Source: Carya illinoinensis
Lineage: Eukaryota; Streptophyta; Magnoliopsida; Fagales; Juglandaceae
NCBI RefSeq assembly: GCF_018687715.1
Contig: NC_056758.1
Location: 39,837,467-39,901,466, forward strand
DNA length: 64,000 nt
Reading direction: 5' to 3'
Both the position numbers and the translations under genes were made by a program. Positions 24,340 to 34,649 of this stretch are shown in pieces. The notes beneath the pieces were generated by a model. That model worked only from the letters and a program-made list of their open reading frames with translations. It searched no databases and was not told the DNA's origin. How positions within the stretch are numbered: position 1 is the first letter of the stretch; each line of letters begins with the position of its first letter.

Positions 24340-24768
24340 ATGGCTCAGCAATCTTCTCATTGCCAAAACATGAGGTATTCTGCACCTCGTTCCTCAGTTG
24401 TTTCTGCTTCTTCCATAGGTGCTATTATGCAATCAAATAATGATCTGACTAATAAGTCAGAAAATGAACTTATCTACGAGCTTGTGAGTCTCGGTACTCG
24501 ATACTCATCAGCCATTGTCGCATATTCTCAGAGACTGCAATCCAGGACTGGTGGGGTTGACAAACTCCACGAGAGTATTTCTCTGCTTCAGAGGCTTCTT
24601 ATGGAATCCAACATGAAGATAGAAGCAGTAAAGCGAGAGAACAGAGATTTAAAATCTTTGCTTAACTCTTCTTTTCGAGTGGCTACTCCTTTAGATAGGA
24701 GAGGCATGCAGATTTTTGAAGAGCAAGAACGTTTAAAGATTGAGGCAAAGAGCCTCAAATTTCTGTAA
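24340..24768 (+). CDS. Antisense 142-aa protein of unknown function carried by the gypsy element
   Basis: A single intronless frame on the strand opposite to the retrotransposon. It opens with a Ser-rich segment (1-35). Residues about 38-112 are predominantly helical: ENELIYELVSLGTRYSSAIV, then a heptad-like, charged coiled-coil around SISLLQRLLMESNMKIEAVK and RENRDLKSLL. A basic and acidic tail ends at LKFL. There is no membrane span, zinc knuckle or protease motif. A TATA box and CT-rich leader precede it, and an AATAAAATAATA polyadenylation-like signal follows within 20 bp. I do not recognise the family. It could be an additional antisense ORF of the kind reported in some plant LTR elements, or a captured gene. 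Confidence 0.6.
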   Translation: MAQQSSHCQNMRYSAPRSSVVSASSIGAIMQSNNDLTNKSENELIYELVSLGTRYSSAIVAYSQRLQSRTGGVDKLHESISLLQRLLMESNMKIEAVKRENRDLKSLLNSSFRVATPLDRRGMQIFEEQERLKIEAKSLKFL

Positions 24769-25097
24769 TTTTGCTTTATGATAATAAAATAATACTTCAC
24801 AAATATTCATATTTGTGTTTCTATCTTCTGGTATATGTTTTATGTACTCCATTTTATTTCTTTCAGGGATTTTCATATATATGACATGATCCAATGACTC
24901 ATATAAATATGCATTTAATCATGCATATCCAAACTCTCAGTAATTTTCAAGTTAATAAAAACCTCAAGGAGTTCTACTGGTCTAGGACTAACTTACTTCT
25001 TTATAATCGCAACAATCAGTCATCTTCCTAGGTGGTACTTTGATAACTGACCAGTTAATAACTTAAACTTGAAACTTTCTCTCTTATGATTGTCATA

Positions 25098-25185
25098 ACT
25101 CTTCTATCCATCATAAGTTATCAATTATTCTAACTCTACTCTTCTATCCATCATAAGTTATCAATTATTCTAACTCTAAATAATT
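25098..25185. repeat. Tandem duplication of about 44 bp
   Basis: ACTCTTCTATCCATCATAAG followed by TTATCAATTATTCTAACTCT occurs twice in direct succession within the non-coding part of the gypsy interior. Confidence 0.9.
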
Positions 25186-25729
25186 TGTTCCTAATGTTCA
25201 CATAAATCCTCAAGACCAATATTTTACTCTCCATATAATAGTCTTCAAAAGAAGATCGATCTATGTATCCATAAAGATAGTGCTTTGCCAGAAATCATTT
25301 ACTGGCGGTGTGGTAATACTATTATCATAAATGAATCCTACTAAGGCTAAAGCTTCTCCTAATCAAATTACTCTTCCAAACACAATTTCTATCGTATTTT
25401 TAGAATCAAAATAATTCTCCAAATATGTGGAATACCATTCATCAATCCTACATATCCTTTCTAATATTACTAAAATGTATTCTATATCTACATTGGTATG
25501 AACAATAATACTTCTAATGACAATTGTTACTCTTACCACTAGGGTAACAATTTAACTTCCAAGCTGAATTCTCAAGCACCACAATTAATCGAAACAATGA
25601 CTCGTTTGAATCAAACAATGTACAATTTACCAACTCCAATGACTTGACCTACTCCAAAATAACAATAATGCAATACTACCATCAATTGCAATCAGATCAA
25701 CGTTAACTATGTTTACCTCAACTAATTCT

Positions 25730-25804
25730 TCATCCATCGGGAAAATTCTGATCCTCTTGATTGTTATCTCCCTTAGGATTCCGAGGTATTCTATCACGAG
25801 TCAT
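25730..25804 (-). pseudogene. gag N-terminus remnant of the gypsy element
   Basis: In the sense direction, about 170 nt after the primer binding site, an ATG opens 24 codons (MTRDRIPRNPKGDNNQEDQN...) and then a stop. An Arg/Pro-rich then acidic start is usual for plant chromovirus gag. The rest of gag is missing, so the coding region was lost between this point and the pol terminus at 23.65 kb. Confidence 0.6.
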
Positions 25805-25957
25805 GTGTCCCTTCTTGAAACACACGAGCATATATATTAAAACCACATACTACCCTTCGTACCTTAAGAAATTCAAGCCTACTGACGACTAAAATTTCAA
25901 ACCTAATGTTTGGTGCATTTCCTAAGGACATGTGGATTTACTGCCCAGAGACGTATT

Positions 25958-25969
25958 GCTCTGATACCA
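25958..25969 (-). other. Primer binding site (initiator-Met tRNA) of the gypsy element
   Basis: Minus-strand TGGTATCAGAGC, separated by three bases from the 5' LTR end (25973). It matches the standard 12-base site complementary to plant initiator methionine tRNA and sets the transcription direction. Confidence 0.93.
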
Positions 25970-25972
25970 CCC

Positions 25973-28900
25973 TGTGACGCCCCCAAATTCCGTTTGGGAT
26001 TGGACGGACATTTGAAGCGTCGAGACATGCAACACAAGGTTACCTGCCCCCGTTCATGACATATAAGATGCAATAATCCTAACATGCATCTAACATTATG
26101 CAATATTCGCAGCGGATAATTTTTTTCTTTAGCAATACTATGCACCAAATTAAAATATCCCAAATACTTAAAAACATACTTCATATATAAAGATACATTG
26201 AATAACTAAGATCACAGAACTATTCCAAAATAGTTATGATCTAAAAGTACTGGAGATGCAACTCCATCGTACAAGTAGTAATTTAACTACTATATTAACC
26301 TTAACGACGCACCGTCGTTCAGTCGACTGTACCTAGTTGGTCAGCTCCTGATCTTCTTTCAGGTCCTGTAACAAGATCTACCATTCGGGGGGAATGGTAG
26401 TTGGGACTACCACAGTGAGATTTGATTACAAATCTCAGCAAGTTAACAAAAAACTTCCATACAGACTAATGATGCATGGATGACAGTAAAAGCATAAATG
26501 CATAATCAAATTCATAAGTAATTAAAGCATAACTTAGTGTACAACATAACATAATTGACATAGCTTAAATTGAATCATGAAGTGAACTTGACTTAGCATG
26601 AACTTGCTCTGAAACTTGAATTAACATGAAAAATACATACTCCACAGTTGTTGTGGCCCCATGTATTCTACGTGTAAATACATACTCCACAGTTGTTGTG
26701 GCCCCATGTATTCTTCACAAACTTGACTTAACATTAAAAATACATACTCCACAGTTGTTGTGGCCCCATGTATTCTACACAAACTTGACTTAACATGAAA
26801 AATACATACTCCACAGTTGTTGTGGCCCCATGTATTTTACGCATCACATTTGTAGTTAAATACATACTCGACAGTTGTTATGGCCCCATGTATTCTACAC
26901 AACTTGACTTAACATTTAAAAATACATACTCCACAATTGTTGTGGCCCCATGTATTCTACACAAACTTGACTTAACATGAAAAATACATACTCCACAGTT
27001 GTTGTGACTCCATGTATTCTACGTGTAAATACATACTCCACAGTTGTTGTGGCCCCATGTATTCTACACAAACTTGACTTAACATTAAAAATACATACTC
27101 CACAGTTGTTGTGGCCCCATGTATTCTACGTGTAAATACATACTCCACAGTTGTTGTGGCCCCATGTATTCTACGTGTAAATACATACTCCACAGTTGTT
27201 GTGGCCCCATGTATCTTACATAAACTTGACTTAACATGAAAAATACATACTCCACAGTTGTTGTGGCCCCATGTATTCTATGTGTAAATACATACTCCAC
27301 AGTTGTTGTGGCCCCATGTATTCTACACAAACTTAATATGAAACGTGACTGGAATACGAAAGGATTGAAGCCCTAACGTAACATAACGTGATTTGAACAT
27401 AACTTGAAATACATGACCAACTTGAGATAGAAACATTTCATAACATGGCATAACATATAACAGACAACATATTTAACATGACATACTTGTAATGTACAGT
27501 AATACATGACAGAATATATTATGTAACAGATAAAAATTGATGACAGAATAAATTCTGTATAATAGACAATTACGTGATAACTTGGCATGGCATGACATAT
27601 TTGATAACATACATACATACACTGTAGTTCCTTTACTTAGCACACATACACAGTAGACTGCTAGTAAGTTAAAAGCTAACTTACCTCGATCTCCGCGTTT
27701 CTTATAAAACTTCAAGTGCGATCACGAGGAACTGTAATTAGTGATTCTAAAAGTTAGAACTAAATCACTAATAATTTGAAATATGGAAAATACTAACTTA
27801 AAGAGTAAAATTTTCATTTTACTCTCTACATGTGGGAAAATGACCGTTTTACCCATAACTTAAGGATTTTGCATACTAACTCCAAAAGTTTCCAAAATTT
27901 ACATTCATCATGTAAATTTTGTCCTAAACTTAAATATCAACTCAGAAAAATTTAAAACAAAACACAACTATGAAGAACACATTATGGCCGAAACATCCAT
28001 AGGCCATTTCCATTGATTTTTGTTGCAATTCCTTCAAATTTCAAAACTCATGCTTAAACCAAAATTTTGCAACAAACATCTTCCAATCCTAAGTTCAAAA
28101 TCATACTTAAAACATCCATTTAGAAAAAGCTAATAATTAACACCAAACTTTTTTGTAAAAAGATCCAAGCACTTGAATCACAAGTTTTGACATTAAATCA
28201 AAACATCTCCAAGAGTTTCAAAAAATCAAATCTTACTTCTAACATATTCATAATATCATCCTAACATCAACCATGCTTTAAATCATCAAACCAAAGTCAC
28301 CAAAATCACAAAATAACATTTGGAGTTTTTGGTTTTACACTTAATCCAAAAACAGAAACTTTTTCCTCAACTAGTTTTGATAAATATCTTGATCTATGAC
28401 TTATAAATATATGATCTTCAAACCAAACCATCACATGGTTTAAAAAGATGTCCTAAAACATATATAAGCTTCTAATTCAAGATCACATGGTTAGAAATTA
28501 ACCAAAACATAAATTTAGCCAAGAATATCCACACTTTGGCTTGTTTGAATATCTCTTTGCATAAAATTTCATATCTTTGAAACTAACATCAAATATCTTC
28601 AAAATAATAATATAAAATGTATATAAGATACTTAGGATCCTCCAATAAAATTATTAAAGTCATTAGAATAGGTTTAGACCACCAAAGAGTTAAACTTTCT
28701 CAAAATAGAAACTGTTTTTCTTCTTCCAGTTTCTAAGTTTCTAAATCTAAGTAAATCTTTCATCAAAACCTTTAATCATGCAAAAATCCTCAACCAATAG
28801 TCACATATACATGTTAACAATACTCCATAAAAATTTCGGACCAATATCTATCCATTAGCTTGGTCAAAAACTCCAAACTATAACATATTCTCCAGTTTAT

Positions 28901-29642
28901 CTCCCAGAATGACCTTTCTATAGTTTATACAATATTTGACTGACCAAATGATCTTCAAATGAGGCAAATATGATATCCATGTAAACTAGACTAAAAAAGG
29001 AACAACTTATATGAAGGAGACTTTATGATAAAACACTTACAACAGCTTCGAAATGGGCGTGCAAAAGACCTCCTAAAAGCTGTCCGAGAGAGAGTGTTTG
29101 ATAATCTTTTATTGGAAGGTGTAATTAGATAATTTCGTGGGGAGAGGTGGCTGGAGATAATTATGGATGAGATATGGAAGAAATGAGGCTGGAGTTGAGA
29201 GTTGAGTGTAGTTTTCTCCTACCCAAAATATCTATAAAAGATTATCTCATAATATTTTATCTAATAATATCTATAAAAATCAACTCAAAATATTTTTACC
29301 CAATAATATTCATGAAAATTACCTCAAGATATTTCTTTTTATCCAATAATATCTACAGTTTTAAACAGACGTTTTGACCGAAAATATGAAAAAATGTTAT
29401 TGCGCCATAAGACTTTAAATAACCCTCCGAGTCTAATGGCACAAACCATAATACATTTTGACACTTCTAACTATCTCCAATAATCAAAAACACACTTCTG
29501 ATACCATAGTAAATAATAACACTAACTATGTAATTAGACAAAAACCTATATGATTAATGGATTCGTGAAAACTTATGGGGTTTTCACGAGGTTCTTAAAG
29601 TTAATAGAAATTTCACAATTAAATTTCTAGCGGGCTGTTACA
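25973..29642 (-). repeat. 5' LTR of the gypsy element
   Basis: 3670 bp, apparently identical to the 3' LTR at a constant 6030-bp offset, including all frames through it. It would hold the promoter of the element. Confidence 0.95.
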
Positions 29643-30023
29643 ATGAATGTCAATTTACCATCACGTTGTCATCTCAAATCTGGGAGATATTTTGTAAATC
29701 GATAAGTAGATTGTAAATCGACGGGTTAGAAAGTAGATTTTGTTTTTCAAAGGTAGGGTCATACGGTTCGATCCGAGTTTATTTTGATCGGATCAGGTCA
29801 TATCGGTTTGGCGCCATAATTGGGTTTATGCGGGTCGGGTTGGCCTCAAACCCGACTGTGCAGGATCGGGTTGCAGGCCTAGATGTGTCGTTACTGGTGT
29901 GGCCTTTTGTCCTCTCTTATATGGTCAACTGTGTGTTCTATTCCATATAGGGCCAACAACATTTTCTATTTGTTGCCCTCCAAAAGATTAATGACAATCC
30001 AAGAATATTGAAGATAATTTGTA

Positions 30024-30178
30024 CATGAGTCATACTACATATAGTCACTTTTGCGTATTTTTTACGCACTCCATTGATGTGATTGGCTTCTTCAATTTTT
30101 TTTAATATACAACTAATCACATTAATGGAGTGTGCAAAAAAATACGCAAAAGTGACTGCATGTAAAATTTTTATTTTC
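30024..30178. mobile_element. Mutator-like MITE, 155 bp, 9-bp target duplication
   Basis: A fold-back element: TAGTCACTTTTGCGTATTTT at the left pairs with AAAATACGCAAAAGTGACT-type sequence at the right, and CACTCCATTGATGTGATTGG pairs with AATCACATTAATGGAGTG. Flanks are TAATTTGTA at 30015-30023 and 30179-30187. Unit B has one uninterrupted TAATTTGTA at about 48835, the empty site, so the insertion came after the duplication. Confidence 0.92.
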
Positions 30179-31043
30179 TAATTTGTATCACATAATTTCA
30201 GAATTTATACATTTCTCTGCAATTTTCGTTGATAATGGAGACAGGACCACTGTACCAGTTGCAAAGCTAAGAAGAGCAAGAATACCACGACTTCAAGAAA
30301 TTGGCAATCATATTATGCTCACTCTCACAGCCAACAAAAGCGAACAAAATATCCAATGAATCTCATTTTGAGATGATTGTTTGTGCTTAAAACAACCATG
30401 AAATTAAGAGGGAGCAACTAAACTTCTAAGAAATAACAAACAAAATCCACCAAATTGGGGCGGGGTGTGTCAAAGGAAATGTATTTTACTATTTCTTTCT
30501 ACCACACAAATATAGCAAGGAAAAAAGTATTCCAATAGCATCTTCTGCCTTAATGTATGAACAGATGAAAAGGGATCCTTGAATCAACTTCATAAGTTGG
30601 CCTAGCGGAATACGGATGAAATAAAATGAAAGAATAGTTGTGCCTTCTGGAAACAGAACTAGTGCCCAGTTTATTGAAAACTCTTCTCAAACTTTTAACA
30701 AGATCATAATAATAATCTTCCTTTTCCTACTCACGGGTTATTTGTAGGGGAAGAATAACAACAAAGAAAAGTTTATTCTGATGGAATATTACCATACGAG
30801 ATTCATAAACTAAGGAAATAAACAGAACCACAATAGGAAAGAAAACAGAATAATAATCCATCTTATTTGCTATGGAAAGGAAAGAAATCATGTAGAATAT
30901 TGGATTGTGCTGGTGCGATCTGAACATTCATGGGCAGTCTTTAGTGATTCAGCAGCTTGCTCGTTAGTGTCCTGCAACATAAGTGAAAAACAGATCAGTG
31001 ATGTGAGAGAGAGAGAGAGAGAGAGAGATTCTGTTCAACCCAC

Positions 31044-32427
31044 CTATGTAGAGGCAATTTCAATCTCAATCTCATAATTCCTCATCAGGGGAGTGGCACT
31101 TATAGAGGTAGATCTTGTAACCGTTTGAGTTGATAGTTCTGAATCAAGAGAGTTACCCGTCTGTAATGGATGGGAAGGTGCACTAGGGCAAGGAGCAAAA
31201 TCCAACATGTGCTGGAATGGGTTCAAAGGTGTTGGGATTTCTACTGCTCCTTCCAGCATCTTCACCACCACACTCATCAAAGGCCTCGAATCTGGCCTAT
31301 ACTGAACACACCAGAGGGCTACCTTAACCATTCTCTCTATTGTCTCTCTGTATTTCGCCTCTATTCCACACACTATGGTCAACTCTCCCAGTTCTCCATG
31401 TTCATACTTTTTCCAAACCCACCTTGGGAACCATTCTTGGCTCTCTTCAAGACGCGTATCAAGGTTCTTTCTTCTACCTAATATTTCAAATAATAGCATC
31501 CCAAAGCTGTAAATGTCACACTTGTGGGTAATTGGATATGGCATCCACATTTCTGGTGCAGCATAACCAGGAGTCCCCCTTCCTGCTGTCAACGTGACGT
31601 GAGTATTTTCCCTGTTACAGAGCTTGGCCAATCCGAAATCAGCTACTTTAGGAAGGAACTTTGCATCCAAGAGAATATTTCCTGGTTTTATATCATAATG
31701 GATTATTCGTTGTTGACATTCTTCATGCAAGTAAGCAATCCCTCTGGCTGTGCCAACGGCAATTTCATGAAGATTTTCAAATCCTAATTTCATGTTTTCA
31801 TGGAATAAGTACTTGTCGAGCGAACCATTTCCCATGTACTCATAAACAAGTGCTCTCAAGTCCTTCTCAAAACAGAAACCAAAAAGACGAACCAGGTTCA
31901 AGTGATGAACTCTTCCAATTGTACTCACTTCTGCCATGAATTGTTCATCCATCCTCTTATCAGAGTTCCCATGTAGAACTTTCACTGCCACTGGGGTCCC
32001 ATTACTAAATATCCCCTTATAAACCGATCCAAATCCTCCTAAACCCAGCAAATTAGTGAAGTTGTCTGTTGCAATCCTGAGCTGCTGGGACGTAAATCTG
32101 ATTGGCTTCTCTCTTTCCATATCATTGAGAAATTTATCCATGGTGAGCGTCATAAATCTTGTGTCTGAACTAACAGTACTGCTACCTTTTCGAGCTTCTT
32201 GACAATGACGGATACCACGCCCAAAATAAAAAACTTTACAACGATGACAACTGCAAAGTATTTCAACATAATAAGAACCAGAACCACTCTGCTGTTCAGA
32301 ACTGTTTAGCAATGAATAACTCGAATGAAATAACATAGTTGGAAAATAAAAGGAAGGTTTTTAGAATCTTACCCACGCTCACAACAATAACAGCAGCTGG
32401 TACCCCTCCCTCACCTGTACTAGACAT
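31044..32427 (-). CDS. LRK10L-type receptor-like kinase, unit A copy (frame break between membrane span and kinase)
   Basis: The main frame (32336-31044) encodes a complete non-RD Ser/Thr kinase: loop GLGGFGSVYKG, AVKVL lysine, HYDIKPGN catalytic loop (Tyr in place of Arg), DFGLAKL, GTPGYAAPEMW and a C-terminal Ser/Thr-rich tail. Family members (rust-resistance Lr10-like) are plasma-membrane kinases. By homology to the 49-50 kb copy, exon 1 is 32427-32373 (MSSTGEGGVPAAVIVVSV) and exon 2 begins at 32301. From that splice the membrane segment (VVIVVKFFILGVVSVIV) is in a different frame from the kinase: this copy has 5 extra bases around 32195-32225. It may be a pseudogene, or the kinase may start at an internal Met (MTLTMDKFLNDMEREKP) without a membrane anchor. 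Its ectodomain is essentially absent. Confidence 0.7.
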
Positions 32428-32429
32428 TA

Positions 32430-33000
32430 ATATGGAAGTGGAATGCAGTAAACTAAACTCTATGGCACGCAAAGAGTTAAATTTGATAAGAAAATTTTTT
32501 GAATAGCTAATATATATGACAACATGAAGTTTGGAACAGAAGAGTGAAGATCATATCTTGATTTCTATTGAACTGTGATGATATCACGAATCGTCCAATG
32601 TTCCCTTCATCCTTGTGCAATTTATGCTTTTCCATTGTATATTATGAATATACTTGAAACCGTGTGGGATCTGCTTACCGGGGATAATTGACGATTGACT
32701 TTGACTAGAAGTGCCCTACAGCGACGTTATAGTCTTCAATGAGCTCTGATCTTCGAGGGAAATTTCCAACCAAAAACATGAAACAAGTATACTCAAGACG
32801 CGCTTTATTGACTGAGGTTTTAACGAAGTTTCTTTCTACTAAAATTAAACTATCTCATATCATTTAATCATTATAATTTTTTTAAATTTTTTTTAAAAAT
32901 AAAATAAACAGTTAAAGCTTTTTCAATCTTTAATAAAATATCTCATCTTATTTAATTTAATTAAATAAGAGAATAATTACGTTTTGGGAAAGCAATCAAA
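32430..33000. other. LRK(-) upstream region and AT-rich MITE-like insert
   Basis: Region 32735-32812, read on the minus strand, matches the promoter side of the LRK(+) gene (46566-46650), for example GTCAATAAAGCGCGTCT and GGTTGGAAATTTCCCTCGAA. From about 32815 to 32972 is an AT-rich segment resembling the dispersed MITE-like repeats. The 3-kb region found at this place in unit B (50.95-53.9 kb) is absent. Confidence 0.6.
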
Positions 33001-33011
33001 GAAATGCTTTG

Positions 33012-33110
33012 TAATCCCTTGCTCTCGTGATAATCGCCTAGGGCCCATTGATACTTCGACTGATTCAACCCAAACCAGCGCGCCAAAATGATCATCTAAA
33101 CTCGAATGCG
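33012..33110 (-). pseudogene. Truncated copy of exon 2 of the small conserved gene
   Basis: It matches exon 2 of the gene at 53604-54806 (AHSSLDDRLARWFGLNQSKY there) and its flanking introns to about 33513. There is a one-base insertion (GATCATTTTGG against GATCGTTTGG) that shifts the frame, and the splice donor is lost (GGGATTACAAAGC against GGGATTGGTAAGC). Exon 1 lies beyond the duplication breakpoint and exon 3 is absent. Confidence 0.8.
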
Positions 33111-33513
33111 CTGTGTATAGTTCCCCAAGAAAATGGATTAAAATTTGTTCAGTTATCAAGAAATGCAAATAAAGACATTAAGCAAAACAGTGACTCGCAA
33201 ATTTTCATTCCAAAGGGCCTCTGGAAACTAAAATCCTCCGCCTAACTGAGCCTAACATATATAGCAGTTCCGCTTAGAACACTGCCAACTTAAGCATTCG
33301 TTTATAATGCTAGCAAGTCGTAACAGCAGTTAACCCAGCACCTCCGGTTCATTCTCTCAGCAACCAAACAGTTACTTCCCAAATTTTACATAAATCATTC
33401 GTTTGAATTGCAAAAAAATATGGGAAGCAAAAAAGAAACCAAGCCCAAACTGCCGCTCATAAGTTGAAAAATTATAATCCTCACTGACGTATCAGCATCC
33501 ACGTACATTCAAA

Positions 33514-34555
33514 TTTCTCGTGCCATTATTTTGGTGCTTGCTTTAATCCATAAAATAATAGAATTAATTTGCAAATTTTCTTTTCTTGTCCATGCATAAC
33601 AAATCCTTCTAGTTGTTCTATGTACACTTTTTCATCTAATTCACCATTTGAGAAAGCAATTTAACATCAATTTAGTCTATAAAAAAGTTATATATTGAAG
33701 CTAGTACCATATACACTCTAATGAATGTAAATCTAGCCACTGGAGTATAAGTAACAAAATAGTATATACCCTTCTATCAAAAAAAAAAAAAAATAGTCTA
33801 TACCCTATTTTTGTTTAAAACATTTGGCTACTAATCTAACCTTAAAAGTTTGAAAAAACTCATCTGTATAGTATTTTCTCCTAAATACCCATTTACAACA
33901 AATATGTTTTGATCCTAGAGACAAACCAACTAAAACCCAAGTATTGTTTGACAATATTGAATCTATTTTATCGTTTATTGACTCTTTTCAAACTGCAACA
34001 TTTCTAGAAGTTATAACTTTGTTTAAATGTTTTTTTATCTTCTTCTATATTTAATAGAATGAGTAGCTTATTTAAAATATCATCTCTATTTCCTTTTAAA
34101 AGAAAAACAAGAGCATGAGATGACACAAAATTTCAATCCAAGCTTTTCTCTTTTCTAATTCTTTGGCTTCTCCTCAATTCAGTCAATGTGTTAGGAATTA
34201 TACAATTCCTTTTCCAACTCAAGTCAGCTTTAATCTGCCGTTTGAGTAGGATTTGATATTGTTTTAGAGTCATTATAGAATATAGAATTTATCATCAATA
34301 AATTATACATCTTTTGATTTTACTATAATGTTAGAATTCAAATCCAAAAGTCTATATGCTTTTGAATTATTAGCACATCTTATAAAAACACTCTTGATTA
34401 TCTTTGGATTTAAATTTGATCTTTTTGGGTCTGGAACTATATTAAAGGCTAAATAACTCCATACCATTAGGTATTTCAGATTTAGTTTCCTATCTTTTCA
34501 TAGTTCATATGGTGAAATTTTAAATTTTATAGAAGATATTCTATAATGCAAATAA
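33514..34555 (-). mobile_element. Degenerate Ty1/copia pol fragment at the duplication junction
   Basis: Read on the minus strand, 34510-34330 spells LNLKYLMVWSYLAFNIVPDP and then KRSNLNPKIIKSVFIRCAN with SKAYRLLDLNS, the copia integrase C-terminal region. 33905-33800 spells CCKWVFRRKYYTDEF...FKVRLVAKCFKQK, the start of copia reverse transcriptase. There are stops and frameshifts throughout. The fragment fills the gap between the end of unit A and the start of unit B. No LTRs or target duplications were found. Confidence 0.75.
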
Positions 34556-34649
34556 CAGGGGAGCCAAAAAGTAGAAAATTAAGCAATATTAATAATAGTA
34601 TTTGACCTCAAGAACAGCTTGGTCATGGTTTGAGATTTCTCACCTGTGT

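Larger units (their letters stand above)
19943..29642 (-). mobile_element. Young Ty3/gypsy (chromovirus-like) LTR retrotransposon, non-autonomous
   Basis: Two 3670-bp direct repeats (19943-23612 and 25973-29642) are exactly 6030 bp apart throughout. They begin TGTGACGCCCCC and end GGGCTGTTACA, and are flanked by the 5-bp target duplication ATGAA (19938-19942, 29643-29647). The element runs on the minus strand: the tRNA-iMet primer site TGGTATCAGAGC is next to the right-hand (5') LTR, and the polypurine tract is next to the left-hand (3') LTR. The internal region is only 2360 bp. It retains 24 gag codons and a few pol terminal codons, so it must be mobilised in trans. A solo LTR of the same family sits at 36481-39940. 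Confidence 0.95.
19005..29881. mobile_element. hAT-like non-autonomous DNA transposon (interrupted by gypsy element)
   Basis: The ends are short inverted repeats: left TAGGCCTATGCAGATGACCC, right (reversed) TAGGCCTGCAACCCGATCC. They are flanked by 8-bp near-duplicates GATGTGCC (18997-19004) and GATGTGTC (29882-29889). Unit B has the empty site (GGGGATGTGCCCTGACTAG near 48696). Without the 9.7-kb gypsy insertion the element is about 1.17 kb. 8-bp duplications and TAGGC-type ends fit hAT. No transposase is seen; a captured gene fragment lies at 19175-19441. Confidence 0.7.
14400..33513. repeat. Segmental duplication unit A
   Basis: Aligned pieces with unit B: 14.40-16.10 with 34.56-36.27 kb; 16.11-18.66 with 44.47-46.57 kb; 18.77-19.00 with 48.43-48.70 kb; 29.89-32.4 with 48.70-50.7 kb; 32.97-33.51 with 53.91-54.45 kb. 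All are in the same orientation and order, which is what a tandem duplication gives. Transposons and deletions account for the gaps. Alignments were made by eye, so the boundaries are good to roughly 10-20 bp. Confidence 0.85.

Noticed and set aside
31170..31939. Plus-strand frames opposite the LRK(-) copy
   Set aside because: Antisense shadows of the kinase; near-identical shadows recur opposite the unit B copy.
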